A stretch of DNA of 64,000 bases, taken from Thermoguttaceae bacterium. Its GTDB lineage: Bacteria; Planctomycetota; Planctomycetia; Pirellulales; Thermoguttaceae. The stretch covers positions 56,507 through 120,506 of the forward strand of contig JAFSMO010000068.1 of NCBI GenBank assembly GCA_017447865.1, written 5' to 3'. The position numbers and the translations under genes are program-made. The notes beneath the pieces were generated by a model that was given only the letters and a program-made list of their open reading frames with translations, ran no database searches and was not told the DNA's origin. Every line of letters starts with the position of its first letter. Position 1 is the stretch's first letter. Below are positions 33,376 through 41,684 of the stretch, in pieces.

Positions 33376-36300
33376 ATGAAACGTTTTATCGCCACATTCG
33401 TCGTTTTGTCCGCCGTCGTTTTCACGGCCTCGGCCCTTTTTGCCGGCACGGTAACCAAGACCTTCATGTCCAACGCCACCGCCCAGAAGCAGGTCGGGGA
33501 CCTCTCGATGTACAAGCTGGTCGCTTCCAGAGGCAGCATCCCCCAATACGGGGACGCCAACGTCGGCACTCCCAACTGGTACGACTACGCCAACTCGACC
33601 GACTTTGCCACGGGCTCAAACGGCACGATCTTTTACTTCCAGGCCACGAACGCCTCCACCGGGGCGGACGAGTGGGTCCTGATCGACGCGCCGAACTACT
33701 CGCCCAACAGTTTTTACAAATTGGGGATTCCGCGGGTTGGCAACAATGACGACATTGTGAACATGGTCGTGACCGGCTCGAACGTTTACACGTCGTACAG
33801 CTCGGCCAGGATGCCGCTCTTTTCCAGCGTGACGGCCGACGCGGACGGCGTGAAATCCCTCACGAACCAGAACATCATCCTCGAATTCTGGGGAAGGAAC
33901 TACAGCGGCAACGCGCAGGCGTCCAAACTGGACCAGAACGGCAGCGCGGTCAGCCTTCCCACCAGCGGCACGACGACCGGTTACGACTGGAACGACACGC
34001 CCGCGGCCGATGGCGACCACGGCTCCTACCAGGTCCACCTTTACGACTCCACCTCGCAGTCCGGCCAGACGCTCTTTGGTCTTTCCCGCATTTACCGCAC
34101 CAATCAATCGATCGATGCCGGCATCGGGAACTCGGGCAAAGCTGACGCGCTGGACTGGACGATGGCGACCAACGAAGCCTCGCAGAATAACCGCTCGCTG
34201 CAGGTCCTGGCGATTCCCAACTACGCGGAAGGGTCGCTGATTTACAGCGCGACCTCCGGGAAGAAGTGGGAAGAGGGCGAAGCGTGGCTGAACCCGGACG
34301 GCACCGTTTCCGCCGGCGTTCCCACGGCCGACACGCCCGTTCATGTGAACGCGGGCACGGTCGAAGTCACCGGCGCGGGCTACGCCCAGAGCGTCAGCCT
34401 CGAACCCATCGCGACGATCGACGTCAAGAGCGGCGGCTCCCTGACCATCGGCTCGGCCATCACGACGAACGGGACGATCAAATCGGCCGGCGCGTGGAAG
34501 AACAGCGGAAACTTCGTCCTGGGTCAGAATCTTGACTCCGGCAATCTGACACTCACCGGCGGAACGTTCCAGGCCGGCGGCATTTATTTCAGCAACGCGG
34601 CCAATTCGAACGCCACCGGCGAGATCACCAACACGACCATCAGCGGCTTCAGTACCTTCCGGATCTCGAACGTCGATAACACGACCGCCACCGTGAAGGT
34701 CCATGAAGGCACGACCATCACGGGCGGCGACTTCAACGTCGGTTTCCGCGGGACCGGGACGCTTTACATGGACGGCGGTTACATCAAGACCTCCACGTAC
34801 TTCTGCATCGGCAATAACGTCGCCAGCGCGAACGGCATCGTGTACCACTCCGGCGGAACGATCGAATCGACGTGGGTCCCGCTCGGCCATAACGGGAAGG
34901 GCACGTACAACCTCAGCGGCACCGGCAAACTCCTCTCGACCAGTACCGGCTCGGCCGACCAGAACAACGCCACGAATAACAGTCTCTCAATCGGGGACCG
35001 TAAGGGAAGCAACGTCACGTTCAACATGAGCGGCGGTGAAATGGAGTCGAAGGGCTGGCTCTACATCGGCCGCGTCGGGACGGGCGTCCTGAACCTGAGC
35101 GGCGGGACCGTCAAAGCCACGACCGGGATCGTGCTGGGGCACATTTCGGACAGTGGCTACAAGGGCGACGGCACGATCAACGCCACCGGCGGAACCATCC
35201 AGACGAAAGACCTTTACATCGCGAACTGGACCCCTGGCGCCGCCTCGATGAAGAACACGACGGTCACGCTTTCCGGCAACCTGATTCTCGGCCACAGCAC
35301 CGACGGCGTCGGGACCCTAACGACCGACACGGGAACGAAAATCACCTCTGCGGGCGTTTACATCGGGAATAACGGGAAGGGCACCGCCACGATGACGGGC
35401 ACGACCCTGACGACCTCCGGCACGTTCTACGTCGGGCAGAATGCCGGTGCGGTCGGCGACCTGACGGTCAACGAAGGAACCAACATCACGGCGAAAAACT
35501 TCTGCGTCGGGAATAAAGGCACCGGGACCATGACGATGAACGGCGGGACCATCAAGACCAACGAGTGGTTCCTCCTGGGCTTCAATAATCCCGGCGTCAA
35601 CAACGCGGTGGTCCAGAACGGCGGGACGCTCGACGTGGCGTGGTTCACCATGCAGTGGGACGGCTCCGCCGGAACCTCCTCCTACACCATGAACGGCGGC
35701 GAGCTGATCTCCCACGGGACCGCCCAGGGCAACGGGATGGTTCTGGCCAGGAACGGCAACGCCACGTTTAACATGAACGGCGGGAAGGTCACCACGAGCC
35801 AGGCCTCCGCGACGAACATCAACTGGGCCGGCTACGCCCTTTCCGTCGGGACCGGCGTGACGAACGGAAACGCCATCCTGAACATTTCCGGCGGTGAGAT
35901 CGACTCCCTGGGCAAAACCTACATCAAGAACGGCTCCGCGATCAACTACCTCACCGGCATGGGCGAGAGCGGCGGCACCTACGGCGTGCTGAAGATCACC
36001 GGCGACCTGGAACAGCTTGGCGCCATCACGGTCTCGCACACCGGCGACGCTCCGAACTGGGTGGACCCGGTCACGATCATGACGGTCAGCGGCGCAGGCG
36101 TCCCGAACGTAACGAACAATTCGACGGACGTTTACGAAGATTTCTGGTACCTGGACGAAAAAGCCCTGAAACTCCAGACCAAGGCGGGCACGGTGGACTT
36201 CAACCAGGAAGCGGCGGTCGAGCTCCCCGAAGGCGTGGCCCTCAAGACCGGGTGGGTCGATCTGGCCTACACCAGCGGCACGCGCTCGTTCGACCTGGAA

Positions 36301-36591
36301 ATCGCCACGGAGGACATGGACTCGTTCATGGCGGCTCTGAACGCCCAGCTTGAAGCCGAGTACGGCGACGGCGCGACCGCAACGAAGAAAGACGACCAGA
36401 CGGTGGAGATTTCTCTGAACTTTGCCGAGCTTGGCGACCTGGACCGCTTCACGTGGAACTTCACCGGGGCCGAGTTCAACGGCGCCGCCGTGACGGGGCT
36501 TTCGTCGAACTACATTCCGGAACCCTCCACGTGGCTGCTGCTCGTCCTTGGACTGGGCATGATCGCGAGACGGAGAAATGGAAGGCGGTAA
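33376..36591 (+). CDS. Large PEP-CTERM beta-helix repeat protein
   Basis: The ATG at 33376 gives 1071 residues with a signal peptide (KRFIATFVVLSAVVFTASAL). Residues about 320-960 are a run of degenerate units of about 20-40 residues rich in Gly, Thr and Asn (GTLYMDGGYIKTSTYFCIGN, GTGTMTMNGGTIKTNEWFLL), the pattern of autotransporter-type beta strands or a right-handed beta-helix. The C-terminus IPEPSTWLLLVLGLGMIARRR is a full PEP-CTERM signal: PEP motif, hydrophobic helix and Arg cluster, so the protein should be processed by an exosortase, which is not in the window. The last codons and the stop lie in an E2 repeat. A surface or extracellular matrix role is likely; no catalytic domain is seen. 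Confidence 0.85.
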   Translation: MKRFIATFVVLSAVVFTASALFAGTVTKTFMSNATAQKQVGDLSMYKLVASRGSIPQYGDANVGTPNWYDYANSTDFATGSNGTIFYFQATNASTGADEWVLIDAPNYSPNSFYKLGIPRVGNNDDIVNMVVTGSNVYTSYSSARMPLFSSVTADADGVKSLTNQNIILEFWGRNYSGNAQASKLDQNGSAVSLPTSGTTTGYDWNDTPAADGDHGSYQVHLYDSTSQSGQTLFGLSRIYRTNQSIDAGIGNSGKADALDWTMATNEASQNNRSLQVLAIPNYAEGSLIYSATSGKKWEEGEAWLNPDGTVSAGVPTADTPVHVNAGTVEVTGAGYAQSVSLEPIATIDVKSGGSLTIGSAITTNGTIKSAGAWKNSGNFVLGQNLDSGNLTLTGGTFQAGGIYFSNAANSNATGEITNTTISGFSTFRISNVDNTTATVKVHEGTTITGGDFNVGFRGTGTLYMDGGYIKTSTYFCIGNNVASANGIVYHSGGTIESTWVPLGHNGKGTYNLSGTGKLLSTSTGSADQNNATNNSLSIGDRKGSNVTFNMSGGEMESKGWLYIGRVGTGVLNLSGGTVKATTGIVLGHISDSGYKGDGTINATGGTIQTKDLYIANWTPGAASMKNTTVTLSGNLILGHSTDGVGTLTTDTGTKITSAGVYIGNNGKGTATMTGTTLTTSGTFYVGQNAGAVGDLTVNEGTNITAKNFCVGNKGTGTMTMNGGTIKTNEWFLLGFNNPGVNNAVVQNGGTLDVAWFTMQWDGSAGTSSYTMNGGELISHGTAQGNGMVLARNGNATFNMNGGKVTTSQASATNINWAGYALSVGTGVTNGNAILNISGGEIDSLGKTYIKNGSAINYLTGMGESGGTYGVLKITGDLEQLGAITVSHTGDAPNWVDPVTIMTVSGAGVPNVTNNSTDVYEDFWYLDEKALKLQTKAGTVDFNQEAAVELPEGVALKTGWVDLAYTSGTRSFDLEIATEDMDSFMAALNAQLEAEYGDGATATKKDDQTVEISLNFAELGDLDRFTWNFTGAEFNGAAVTGLSSNYIPEPSTWLLLVLGLGMIARRRNGRR

Positions 36592-36790
36592 TGGAGGCCG
36601 GAGGCCGGAATTAAGCGTAAATGGAAGGCGGTAATGAAGGCCGCAGGCCGGAATTACGCGCCGTTAAAATCACCACGTGCGAATGGAAGGCGGTAATGGA
36701 GGCCGGAGGCCGGAATTACGCGCCGGTAAAATCACCACGTGCGAATGGAAGGCGGTAATGAAGGCCGCAGGCCGGAATTACGCGCCGGCC
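36577..36790. repeat. Direct array of four E2 units
   Basis: E2 units start at 36577, 36620, 36682 and 36744. The first is short; the others have a 62-base period with an almost constant spacer (AAAATCACCACGTGCG). The first unit overlaps the end of the PEP-CTERM gene and provides its stop codon. Confidence 0.88.
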
Positions 36791-36817
36791 TAAACCACGA
36801 CGGACGATGAGAGAATT

Positions 36818-36854
36818 AAAAAAGCCCTCGGCTTAAGAGTCGAAGGCTTTTTTT
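36818..36854. terminator. Bidirectional intrinsic terminator
   Basis: AAAAAAGCC-C-TCG pairs with CGA-A-GGCTTTTTT (36818-36830 with 36841-36854). T-runs on both strands suit the convergent PEP-CTERM (plus) and cytochrome (minus) genes. It sits at the centre between the direct and inverted E2 copies. Confidence 0.85.
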
Positions 36855-36890
36855 ATGCTCAAAGGAAATGAAGTCCGTCGCAATTTTCAT

Positions 36891-36992
36891 CGGCGCGTAA
36901 TTCCGGCCTCCGGCCTCCATTACCGCCTCCCATCGTCCGTAGCAGTTTCACCGGCGCGTAATTCCGGCCTCCGGCCTCAATTACCGCCTTCC
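36891..36992. repeat. Two inverted E2 units
   Basis: Reverse-oriented E2 copies at 36891-36933 and 36952-36992, ending 10 bases from the stop codon of the cytochrome gene. With the array at 36577-36790 they fill the 411-base gap, leaving only the terminator between. Confidence 0.88.
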
Positions 36993-37002
36993 AACTCAAA
37001 TC

Positions 37003-37635
37003 TCACTTCAAGTAAGTCTCCCTCGGCTGGCGCAGCAGATGGTCGTGCGGCGAGGCGTGGATGAAGTGGCAGTCGCGGCAGTTTTCGCGCCAGTTCTCCT
37101 CGAGCTTCGTCGCCTGGTGCTGCTCGTCGAGCTTCTCCGAAATGTGGCACTTGTAGCACGCATCGGCCGGCGTCATCAGCTCACCGACGCGAATCAGCCC
37201 GTCCTCTTCATTCTTCACGGTCTCGTGGCACCTTGCGCACGGGTTCGGGCCCGGCTTCATATTGTGCAGGCGGTACACGTTCCAGCTCGGGTCGCCCGCG
37301 TGGTCTTTATCGTTTCGGCCCAGCACGAAATGCAGCTCTTTCCCGCCGATCTGCAGACTCTGCTGACCGATCTCCATCCCGAGGACTCCGACGTGCGTGT
37401 CGCCGCCGAAATGCCGGTCCCACTTCAGGGGCTTGCCGTTGAACAGAACGTCGTCCCGCGGCAGCTCGCCCTTGAGGATCAGCCAGATGCGGCTCTGCAC
37501 GACCACCGAATTATCATGCGGCGCGACGAGTTTCAGGTTTTCGCCGATCTGGACCGGCTCCGCCCGAAAGGTTTCCTGGGCGCAGCAGCAAACGACGGAA
37601 AAAAGCACAAAAAAGAAAATCAGGGTGGGTCTCAT
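37003..37635 (-). CDS. Exported triheme c-type cytochrome
   Basis: A 210-residue electron carrier. The signal sequence (about 1-19) ends in VVCCCAQ, which fits either signal peptidase or a lipobox. Three heme c attachment sites are visible: CARCH 133-137, CYKCH 160-164 and CRDCH 186-190; several further His residues can be distal ligands. The CxxCH pairs resemble the doubled-CXXCH domain found in multiheme cytochromes of anaerobic respiration. The first 120 residues are a beta-rich domain (QIGENLKLVAPHDNSVVVQS) without heme motifs. Partner oxidoreductases are not adjacent. It ends next to inverted E2 repeats. Confidence 0.85.
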   Translation of the reverse strand: MRPTLIFFFVLFSVVCCCAQETFRAEPVQIGENLKLVAPHDNSVVVQSRIWLILKGELPRDDVLFNGKPLKWDRHFGGDTHVGVLGMEIGQQSLQIGGKELHFVLGRNDKDHAGDPSWNVYRLHNMKPGPNPCARCHETVKNEEDGLIRVGELMTPADACYKCHISEKLDEQHQATKLEENWRENCRDCHFIHASPHDHLLRQPRETYLK

Positions 37636-37764
37636 TTGAACTCCTCATAAAATACACTGGGAACGATTTTATTATACACGATTTGGCGGAACGCGCAAGT
37701 GGGGCCCCGAAGCGGTTTCTTCGGGAAATTTTTCATTTTTTTCGGAAAAATAGTTAACCCTCCC

Positions 37765-37793
37765 TTTTCAACTTTCGTAAATTTCGCTATACT
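37765..37793 (+). promoter_or_regulatory. Putative promoter giving a leaderless scpB mRNA
   Basis: TTTTCA (37765-37770), 17 bases, TATACT (37788-37793). Only six bases separate the -10 from the ATG at 37800, so transcription should start at or beside the A of the start codon. Confidence 0.55.
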
Positions 37794-37799
37794 TAACTG

Positions 37800-38510
37800 A
37801 TGAAGAAGAGATTTCCAGTCCATCCCGGTCCTGTTTCCGCACGGATGATCCGCAAAAAGCGCGTCCCGTGGCGAAGGCATTTCCAGGGCTCAGCCCCGCA
37901 GGAGTCCCAGCCGGACGCGAAGGTTTTGCCGATTCAGAAGGCGGAAATTCCCGGAGAGATCCCCGAGCGCACGGATTTTATGCGTTCGCTTGAGGCGCTT
38001 CTTTTCCTGACGCGCGAGCCGCTCAGCGCGCACCGCCTGGCGCAGTTCCTCGGAGCGGAGGAAACGTCGCAGGTGCTCGACGGGATCCGCAGACTGAACC
38101 AGATCTACGACGGCACCCGTACGGCGTTCCGGATCCTGGAATTCGCCCGCGGTTTCCAGCTTAGGACGCGGCCGCAGTTTACGCCGTGGCTTCGTCAGCT
38201 TTGCCGCCAGGTGGGCGTGGCGAATCAGGAAAGCCCGGAGATCCGTCTCTCGGCGCCGGCGATGGAAACGCTTGCGATCATCGCGTACCGGGAGGCATAC
38301 GCCACCCCCGCAACACGCGCGGAGATTGAGGCGATCCGCGGCGTTCAGTCGTGCATGGAGATTCTTCGTCAGCTGCTCGGGAAGGACCTGATCCGCATTG
38401 CGGGCCGCAGTCCGGAACTGGGTCGGCCCCGCCTTTACCGTACGACGAAGAAGTTCCTTGAAGTTTTTGGGCTGAAAAGCCTGCTTCAGCTTCCGAAAGT
38501 AGAAATTTAA
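37800..38510 (+). CDS. scpB: Segregation and condensation protein B
   Basis: Kleisin-interacting winged-helix protein of the Smc-ScpAB condensin, needed for chromosome compaction and segregation. The 236 residues have a basic N-terminal extension (about 1-58) not found in short ScpB proteins, then the first winged helix (MRSLEALLFLTREPLS...AQFL) and the second with the signature SAPAMETLAIIAYREA and TRAEIEAIRGVQS. The final part (GRPRLYRTTKKFLEVFGL) is typical. scpA, its usual neighbour, is absent here. The ATG lies directly at the predicted transcription start. Confidence 0.94.
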   Translation: MKKRFPVHPGPVSARMIRKKRVPWRRHFQGSAPQESQPDAKVLPIQKAEIPGEIPERTDFMRSLEALLFLTREPLSAHRLAQFLGAEETSQVLDGIRRLNQIYDGTRTAFRILEFARGFQLRTRPQFTPWLRQLCRQVGVANQESPEIRLSAPAMETLAIIAYREAYATPATRAEIEAIRGVQSCMEILRQLLGKDLIRIAGRSPELGRPRLYRTTKKFLEVFGLKSLLQLPKVEI

Positions 38511-38669
38511 CGGAACATTTTCGTGAAAATCTCCATAAAATCAGGAAAAAACGGAAATACACCGAAAGATTTTCTGGATGAGAGCCGAAAAACCGTTTAG
38601 TATTTAGAATTTCCTTCATTTTTGTTTTTTTCCAGAATTTCTCAAAATCATTCAAGAGGAGAAATAGTC

Positions 38670-39026
38670 ATGCGTAAGTCTTTTGCTGAAAACGGCTTCA
38701 ACTTCGAAATGGTCTCTGGTTCCGAACGTGAAACGTTCACCCTGCCGCCCTGCCAGATGATGGCTTACAGCGACTACGACGACAACGAAGACGATGAAAT
38801 TGAAGATGATGAGTGGGACGACGAAGAAGACGAAGACGACTGGGATGATGAAGACGACGAGGACGAAGACGATTGGGACGACGAAGACGAAGATGAGTGG
38901 GACGAAGATGACGATGATGAATGGGATGATGAAGACGAAGATGAGGACTGGGACGACGAAGATGAAGACTGGGACGACGATGACGAAGATTGGGACGATG
39001 AAGAAGACGAAGAGGAAGACGAATAA
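38670..39026 (+). CDS. Small Asp/Glu/Trp-rich acidic protein
   Basis: The ATG at 38670 follows AGGAG and gives 118 residues. The first 37 (RKSFAENGFNFEMVSGSERE...LPPCQMMAYSDY) look folded or at least ordinary. From about 40 on the sequence is almost only Asp and Glu with single Trp residues every 6-12 positions (EWDDEED, DWDDEDDED, EWDEDDDD). At least nine Trp occur in this tail. It has no signal peptide. Such tails can bind cations or mimic nucleic acid; regular Trp spacing within polyacid is unusual and I know no family with it. It is followed after 18 bases by the ASCH-domain gene, suggesting a joint transcript. Confidence 0.7.
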   Translation: MRKSFAENGFNFEMVSGSERETFTLPPCQMMAYSDYDDNEDDEIEDDEWDDEEDEDDWDDEDDEDEDDWDDEDEDEWDEDDDDEWDDEDEDEDWDDEDEDWDDDDEDWDDEEDEEEDE

Positions 39027-39044
39027 TCTTTCGCTTTAACTTTT

Positions 39045-39935
39045 ATGCTTTTATTTAAGCAAAAATTTCATGATGCGATCCGCAGAGGCGAGAAGACTCA
39101 GACCCTGCGGAATTGGAAAACCCTGCACGTAAAGCCGGGGCGGAAGGACGTGATTCCCGGCGTGGGTCCCATCATGATCGACTCCGTGGAGAAGGTCTTG
39201 TTCGATGATCTGACGGACGCGGATGCGGTTCCGGACGGTTTCTCCACGGCTGAGGACCTGAAAAATGAGCTGCGCGACATTTACGGCGATGGACCGTTAA
39301 ATCTCTACAAAATCCGCTTTCACCTTCTGAAAGAAAACGAAGAGGAATCCGCGCTTCCAGGCCAGCCGGCTCGCGGGAAAACGACGCGGAAAACTTCTAA
39401 AAAAGCGAAAAAATCCGACACAGAGGAACCCTCCAATCCGGCCATTCCCGGTCCTGATTCGCTGGACCTTTTGATCCCGCGTTCCAACGAGCCGCCCGCG
39501 GTGGTGGAATTCGTCATGGAAATGAAGCGTGAATTCGCCGAAATGATGGAAAAATTCAACGACAAATGGGAGGCTCGGGAGTACATGAAGAACCATCCAA
39601 TCGAAGACGAAACGCGCAAACTCTCCGAGTCGGAAGTGGTGGAGAAGATGGTTCAGCGCTGCCGCATCAACCGGTGCGTCTGCGACTGGAATCACGAGCC
39701 GGGCAAATCCAAGGATTTTTTCGACCTTTTTCTCCGTTCACCTCGTAATGAAAATGGAGTTCCGACGCTCGACGGTCACCGCCTCCTGAGTCTGATGCGT
39801 GATTTCTGTAATGACGATCCGGATCTTTGGAGTTCCATCAATTGGATCTCATACGAGATTTGCTCCGCCTGGACGGAATGGCAGTACGCCGTGGAACACT
39901 GGCTCGGGCAGAAAACCACCACGAAGAAAGAGTGA
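39045..39935 (+). CDS. ASCH-domain protein with an extra C-terminal domain
   Basis: A 296-residue cytoplasmic protein. Residues 1-85 resemble an ASCH (PUA-like RNA-binding) domain: LLFKQKFHDAIRRGEKTQTL, then a Pro-Gly-rich IPGVGPIMIDSVEKV block. A Lys/Thr/Ser linker (about 100-135) leads to an unrecognised acidic and aromatic C-terminal domain (about 145-296, with EFVMEMKREFAEMMEKFNDK and three Cys around 207-214). ASCH proteins are thought to act on RNA in translation or as amidohydrolases. It follows the acidic protein gene by 18 bases. It is closed by a terminator-like palindrome at 40024-40089. Confidence 0.7.
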   Translation: MLLFKQKFHDAIRRGEKTQTLRNWKTLHVKPGRKDVIPGVGPIMIDSVEKVLFDDLTDADAVPDGFSTAEDLKNELRDIYGDGPLNLYKIRFHLLKENEEESALPGQPARGKTTRKTSKKAKKSDTEEPSNPAIPGPDSLDLLIPRSNEPPAVVEFVMEMKREFAEMMEKFNDKWEAREYMKNHPIEDETRKLSESEVVEKMVQRCRINRCVCDWNHEPGKSKDFFDLFLRSPRNENGVPTLDGHRLLSLMRDFCNDDPDLWSSINWISYEICSAWTEWQYAVEHWLGQKTTTKKE

Positions 39936-40023
39936 ATATTTCGTGAAAAATTCCTGAAAAGTCGGCCAATTCTTAAAATGATGCGGGCTGATGTTTCTTC
40001 GTGTGCCTTTTTCAGACTGAAAG

Positions 40024-40089
40024 AGCCGCGGACAGCGGACAAAATATCACCCTTTTTCTGTCCGTTGTCCGTGTCCGCGCTGCTTTTTT
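40024..40089 (+). terminator. TGTCCG-repeat palindrome with T-run
   Basis: CGCGGACAGCGGACA (from about 40027) pairs with TGTCCG and TGTCCGCG in the right arm (to 40079), followed by CTGCTTTTTT. It probably terminates the ASCH transcript. The right arm recurs at 30426-30449. Confidence 0.6.
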
Positions 40090-40143
40090 GATGAGATTTT
40101 GTCTCCTTTTGGAGAAATTTTACCCTCGGCGGCTTTTCCCCCC

Positions 40144-40172
40144 TTGACGGTTTCGGCCCCCAATGGTAAAAT
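40144..40172 (+). promoter_or_regulatory. Putative promoter of the cupin gene
   Basis: TTGACG (40144-40149), 17 bases, TAAAAT (40167-40172), 62 bases before the ATG at 40235. Confidence 0.7.
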
Positions 40173-40234
40173 GAGCAAAACGACGTTTTTTTGAAATTCT
40201 GTTTCGGTCCAAAATGAGGTTTTGAGGTTTTGGA

Positions 40235-40597
40235 ATGTTCCAGCTAATTCCCGCGCCGGTGCGGTTTCCGGACGATTCGATGAGCATCACGGAGTTTTTC
40301 GGTCGGATCAGCTCCGGCGACACGCGCATCAGCATCGGACGCCTGACGAGCAAGGCGGGCTGGAGCGAACCGGCCCAGCGTCCCGAGTTTGACGAGTTCA
40401 CGCTCGTTCTGAAGGGCGCGCTTTACATCACGGCGGAGGACGGTTCCGTCACGGTCGTGCGGGAGAATCAGGCCATCCTGACCCCCGCGGGAGAACTGGT
40501 GCAGTACTCCTCGCCCGAGGAGCCTGGGGCGGATTACATTTCCGTCTGCCTGCCGGCCTTCGCGATGGAACTGGCCCACAGAAACGAAACACTTTGA
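40235..40597 (+). CDS. Small cupin-domain protein
   Basis: A 120-residue single-domain cupin. The two cupin motifs are recognisable though weak: an Arg/Glu-containing strand pair (RPEFDEFTLVLKGALYITAE, about 49-68) and a later QAILTPAGELVQYSSPEEPG block (about 78-97). The classical metal-binding His residues are replaced (Glu and Gln positions), so metal binding is uncertain. Small cupins serve as sugar or phosphate isomerases, ligand sensors or ethanolamine-type proteins; none can be chosen here. It has its own promoter and is followed by a DUF1559 gene after 42 bases. Confidence 0.75.
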   Translation: MFQLIPAPVRFPDDSMSITEFFGRISSGDTRISIGRLTSKAGWSEPAQRPEFDEFTLVLKGALYITAEDGSVTVVRENQAILTPAGELVQYSSPEEPGADYISVCLPAFAMELAHRNETL

Positions 40598-40639
40598 CCC
40601 ATCACAACACCGGGATCCATAAATATACTGGGGAAAACC

Positions 40640-41611
40640 ATGAAACGAAAAGCCTTTACACTCGTGGAACTTCTGGTCGTCATCGCGATCATTGGAATGT
40701 TGGTGGGACTGCTCCTTCCGGCCGTGCAGCAGGCACGTGAAGCGGCGCGTCAGATGCAGTGCAACAACAATCTGAAGCAGCTCGCTCTGGCCTGCCTCAA
40801 CCATGAGTCCACGACCAAAAAGTACCCCTCCGCCGGTTGGTGGTGGTACTTCACGGGCGACCCGGACCAGGGCTTCGGCAAGAACCAGGGCGGCGGGTGG
40901 ATCTACTCCATTCTCCCGTTCATCGAGCAGAACGCCATGTACCAGATGGGCGCCGACGGCGATAAATTCAGCACAGGCGAGCCGCAAATGAGCAACGCGA
41001 GGACCCGCTGCGAGACGCCCATCAGCACGATCCTCTGCCCGAGCCGCCGCACGGTGAAGCAGTACCCGACCTCGGGCGCGTCATACCCGGTGAACGCCAC
41101 GCGTCACACGCAGGGGAGCAAGACGGACTACGTCGGCAACGAGGGCAACTCGACCGGCACGCAGAACCAGCCGTACACCGTGGCCGAGGCGAAACAGCTC
41201 TGCGATAACAACTCCTGGGCCGACACGACGAGCAAGTCCAAGGGGATCATCTTCGCCCGCAGCGAGATCACGGTCGGCGAAGTCCGCGACGGAACGACCA
41301 ATACGTACCTGCTCGGCGAAAAGTACCTCGCCCCGGAAAAGTACGAAGCCGGCAACACGGACGGCCAGGATAACGAGTCGGCGCTGATCGGGACGGACCA
41401 CGACATTCTGCGCTCTGTGCAAGGTCAACCCATGCAGGACCGTCCCAACTACGACATTGGAAGCGGCCGTTTCGGAAGCGCCCACGCCGGTTCGTTTGGC
41501 ATGGCGATGTGCGACGGCTCCGCCCAGCGCATCAGCTACAGCGTTGACCTGGCGACGCACCAGTACCTTGGCTACCGCGCCGATGGCCAGGCGGCTCAGA
41601 TCCCGCAGTAA
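40640..41611 (+). CDS. DUF1559 pseudopilin-like protein (H-X9-DG type)
   Basis: A 323-residue exported protein typical of Planctomycetota. The N-terminus is a type IV prepilin signal: [16 protein letters not shown] with cleavage expected before Phe and Glu five residues later, then a hydrophobic helix and [20 protein letters not shown]. The DUF1559 domain follows, with disulfide-forming Cys residues likely, and the family's closing block [18 protein letters not shown] (His then DG). Genomes of this phylum carry dozens of copies; a role in surface fibres or secretion of hydrolases is suspected. It lies directly upstream of an R3 repeat and the DUF1016 gene. Confidence 0.93.
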   Translation: MKRKAFTLVELLVVIAIIGMLVGLLLPAVQQAREAARQMQCNNNLKQLALACLNHESTTKKYPSAGWWWYFTGDPDQGFGKNQGGGWIYSILPFIEQNAMYQMGADGDKFSTGEPQMSNARTRCETPISTILCPSRRTVKQYPTSGASYPVNATRHTQGSKTDYVGNEGNSTGTQNQPYTVAEAKQLCDNNSWADTTSKSKGIIFARSEITVGEVRDGTTNTYLLGEKYLAPEKYEAGNTDGQDNESALIGTDHDILRSVQGQPMQDRPNYDIGSGRFGSAHAGSFGMAMCDGSAQRISYSVDLATHQYLGYRADGQAAQIPQ

Positions 41612-41637
41612 GAGTGCTTCAGGTGCAAAGTGACGTT

Positions 41638-41684
41638 GACGTTTCGCGTAATGTTGGCTCCAGAATGAGTTCAACCCATAAAAG
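41638..41684. repeat. R3 intergenic repeat, truncated copy 2
   Basis: 47 bases similar to the first part of R3 at 30298 and 62030 (CGCGTAATGTTGGCTCCAGA). It breaks off before the hairpin, and the DUF1016 ATG (41685) begins at the break. Confidence 0.75.

Noticed and set aside
36577..36992. Regular 61-62 base period resembling a CRISPR array
   Set aside because: The intervening sequences are nearly identical rather than unique, copies occur in both orientations and no cas gene is present; it is a dispersed repeat family.
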